Positions 63,095-64,000 of a stretch of 64,000 bases of DNA are shown one piece after another. The stretch comes from Litorimonas sp964511495. GTDB lineage: Bacteria; Pseudomonadota; Alphaproteobacteria; Caulobacterales; Maricaulaceae. Numbering within the stretch: position 1 is the first letter of the stretch; each line of letters opens with the position of its first letter. The notes beneath the pieces are model-generated. The model did no database searches. It saw only the letters and a list, made by a program, of their open reading frames with translations, and had not been told where the DNA came from. Where the stretch lies: NCBI GenBank assembly GCA_964511495.1, contig CAZEFT010000003.1, positions 140,885 through 204,884 of the forward strand, written 5' to 3'. Position numbers and translations under genes: made by a program.

Positions 63095-63607
63095 CTAGAT
63101 TTCGGTGAAATCTACAAGCGTCGGTTCATGCCCTGTTGCAACGGCAAATTTTTCAATATCCGAGGTGTAAATGGCGGTGCTGGCCGTGTTTCGCAAGGGG
63201 TGGAACCAAACACGATCATGTGAAAACAAAGCTTTGTCTAAAATCAGCCTGACATGGCTGTCTTCATCATTCGCAACAGAGAACAATGTAACAGAGCCGG
63301 GTTTGACGCCGAGATAGCCCTCTAGCGCATCGGCCTTTCCAAATGAAAAGCGCTTCATATTGACCGCCTTATGAGTCTGGTTCAGGCGAATTTGCGTATC
63401 ATTGAGCGCACAAATCAGGGCATAGGCGCCTGATTTATCTTTGAGGAACAAGTTTTTCGTATGCCCGCCCGGCATGGTTTTGCGGATGTCGTGCCCTTCT
63501 TCTACGGTAAATATCGCCTGATGCTCCCGTGTTTCGGTTTTTATGCCGAGCGTGTCGAAGAGGGCGAAAAGGGCGGTTTCAGCATGTGACGGGGTGGGTG
63601 TACTCAT
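63095..63607 (-). CDS. Prolyl-tRNA editing protein ProXp-ala (PrdX/YbaK family)
   Basis: 170 residues from the ATG at 63607; a longer frame extends to 63730 into non-conserved sequence. H-T-K-N-L-F-L-K-D-K, G-V-K-P-G-S-V-T-L-F and H-P-L-R-N-T-A-S-T identify the stand-alone enzyme that deacylates Ala-tRNA(Pro). It lies beside the thioredoxin gene. Confidence 0.9.
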   Translation of the reverse strand: MSTPTPSHAETALFALFDTLGIKTETREHQAIFTVEEGHDIRKTMPGGHTKNLFLKDKSGAYALICALNDTQIRLNQTHKAVNMKRFSFGKADALEGYLGVKPGSVTLFSVANDEDSHVRLILDKALFSHDRVWFHPLRNTASTAIYTSDIEKFAVATGHEPTLVDFTEI

Positions 63608-63743
63608 ATGAAAATGGCTAACGCGAGTATGCCCGAAAGGCGAGTGAAAAAACTGCATCAAATTGCTTGAAATGCCTGAAAAAGGGGGTATATAGCGCTT
63701 CTTCTGCCGCGCAGGGCCTGTCCCTGTCATTACGCAAATATGA

Positions 63744-63818
63744 GCGGGCGTAGCTCAGTGGTAGAGCATCACCTTGCCAAGGTGAGGGTCGTGGGTTCGA
63801 ATCTCATCGCCCGCTCCA
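63744..63818 (+). tRNA. tRNA-Gly (anticodon GCC)
   Basis: 75 nt including the encoded CCA (63816-63818). The acceptor arms GCGGGCG and CGCCCGC pair fully. The D-arm, the anticodon loop TTGCCAA on a TCACC/GGTGA stem and the T-loop GTTCGAAT are intact. The remaining 182 bp to the window end contain no gene, only a short T-rich imperfect repeat. Confidence 0.97.
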
Positions 63819-64000
63819 ATTTTATACCTGAATTTGATATCTTAATCTCAATTCATATCCTGTCTTTCGTTTTTCTCTCTTATTTTGTCTTTCGTTTCTC
63901 TTGTCTTATTTACTTCGGAAAAAAGTGGGCGTCTGCGGGGTTGTTTGGATGTTGGCGGTAAACCACGGATAGCTAAAAGGTGTTTTCACATCCGCACAGA

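Noticed and set aside
63740..63961. Reading frame across tRNA-Gly
   Set aside because: It translates the tRNA gene and T-rich spacer; no coding character.
1..64000. CRISPR array, insertion sequence, prophage or toxin-antitoxin module
   Set aside because: No regularly spaced repeats, transposase, integrase, phage structural gene or TA pair is visible; almost all of the window is conserved chromosomal backbone.

Overview
The window is chromosomal DNA of an alphaproteobacterium in the Caulobacterales/Hyphomonadaceae neighbourhood. The evidence is gene content and order: an hemE/ppsR intergenic region of the Caulobacter Cori type, a parA-parB-rsmG-mnmG-mnmE block carrying three parS sites, leuS-lptE-holA, secB-Tim44-mltA-smr, hslU/hslV, and DUF3576 upstream of leuS. 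Base composition is moderate, high 40s to about 50% GC from a few hand-counted lines. I see no prophage, insertion sequence, integron, CRISPR array or rRNA operon. One tRNA (Gly, GCC anticodon) lies near the right edge.

Layout. 1-9 kb: a partial secreted protein, rph, two overlapping exported amidohydrolases, an M16 metalloprotease lipoprotein, then an Lrp/AsnC regulator divergent from a methionine gamma-lyase. 9-13 kb: hrcA-grpE-mutM, an enoyl-CoA hydratase and rpsT. 13-18 kb: a 675-bp regulatory region, then dnaA-dnaN-recF. 18-26 kb: a UbiH-type monooxygenase, xthA, a YhhN protein, an orphan OmpR-type regulator, a small L,D-transpeptidase, YggS, a ThiE-like/acetyltransferase fusion and a porin. 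26-32 kb: DUF3576, leuS, lptE, holA and an MscS channel. 32-38 kb: parB-parA-rsmG-mnmG-mnmE on the minus strand. 38-42.5 kb: dnaQ-coaE-aroE-maf-ppsR on the minus strand. 42.5-43 kb: probable replication origin. 43-48.6 kb: hemE-hemJ-cydA-cydB-DUF2474-rho on the plus strand. 48.7-64 kb: secB, Tim44-like, mltA, smr, hslU, DUF2157, thiolase-like, hslV, two cell-wall enzymes, Trm112-like, a LON-N protein, thioredoxin-TPR, ProXp-ala and tRNA-Gly.

Most genes serve replication and segregation (dnaA, dnaN, recF, holA, dnaQ, parABS), translation and tRNA quality (leuS, mnmE, mnmG, rsmG, ProXp-ala, rpsT), protein folding and turnover (grpE, hrcA, secB, hslUV, thioredoxin), envelope building (lptE, mltA, two L,D-transpeptidases, M15 peptidase, porin) and haem/respiration (hemE, hemJ, cydAB).

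The observations I rate highest are: (1) relative to the Caulobacter order as I remember it, the block from dnaQ through the origin to rho looks inverted as a unit, with unrelated genes at both junctions; (2) the CP1 editing domain of leuS is AT-richer, with different codon choice, suggesting an intragenic transfer; (3) the second of two overlapping amidohydrolases has lost every metal-ligand motif and looks like a dead partner; (4) a ThiE-like domain is fused to a COG2388 acetyltransferase, with a good internal ribosome site at the junction; (5) four GANTC sites fall within 79 bp in the dnaA promoter region; (6) the cydA leader can fold into nested helices that would hide its ribosome-binding site.
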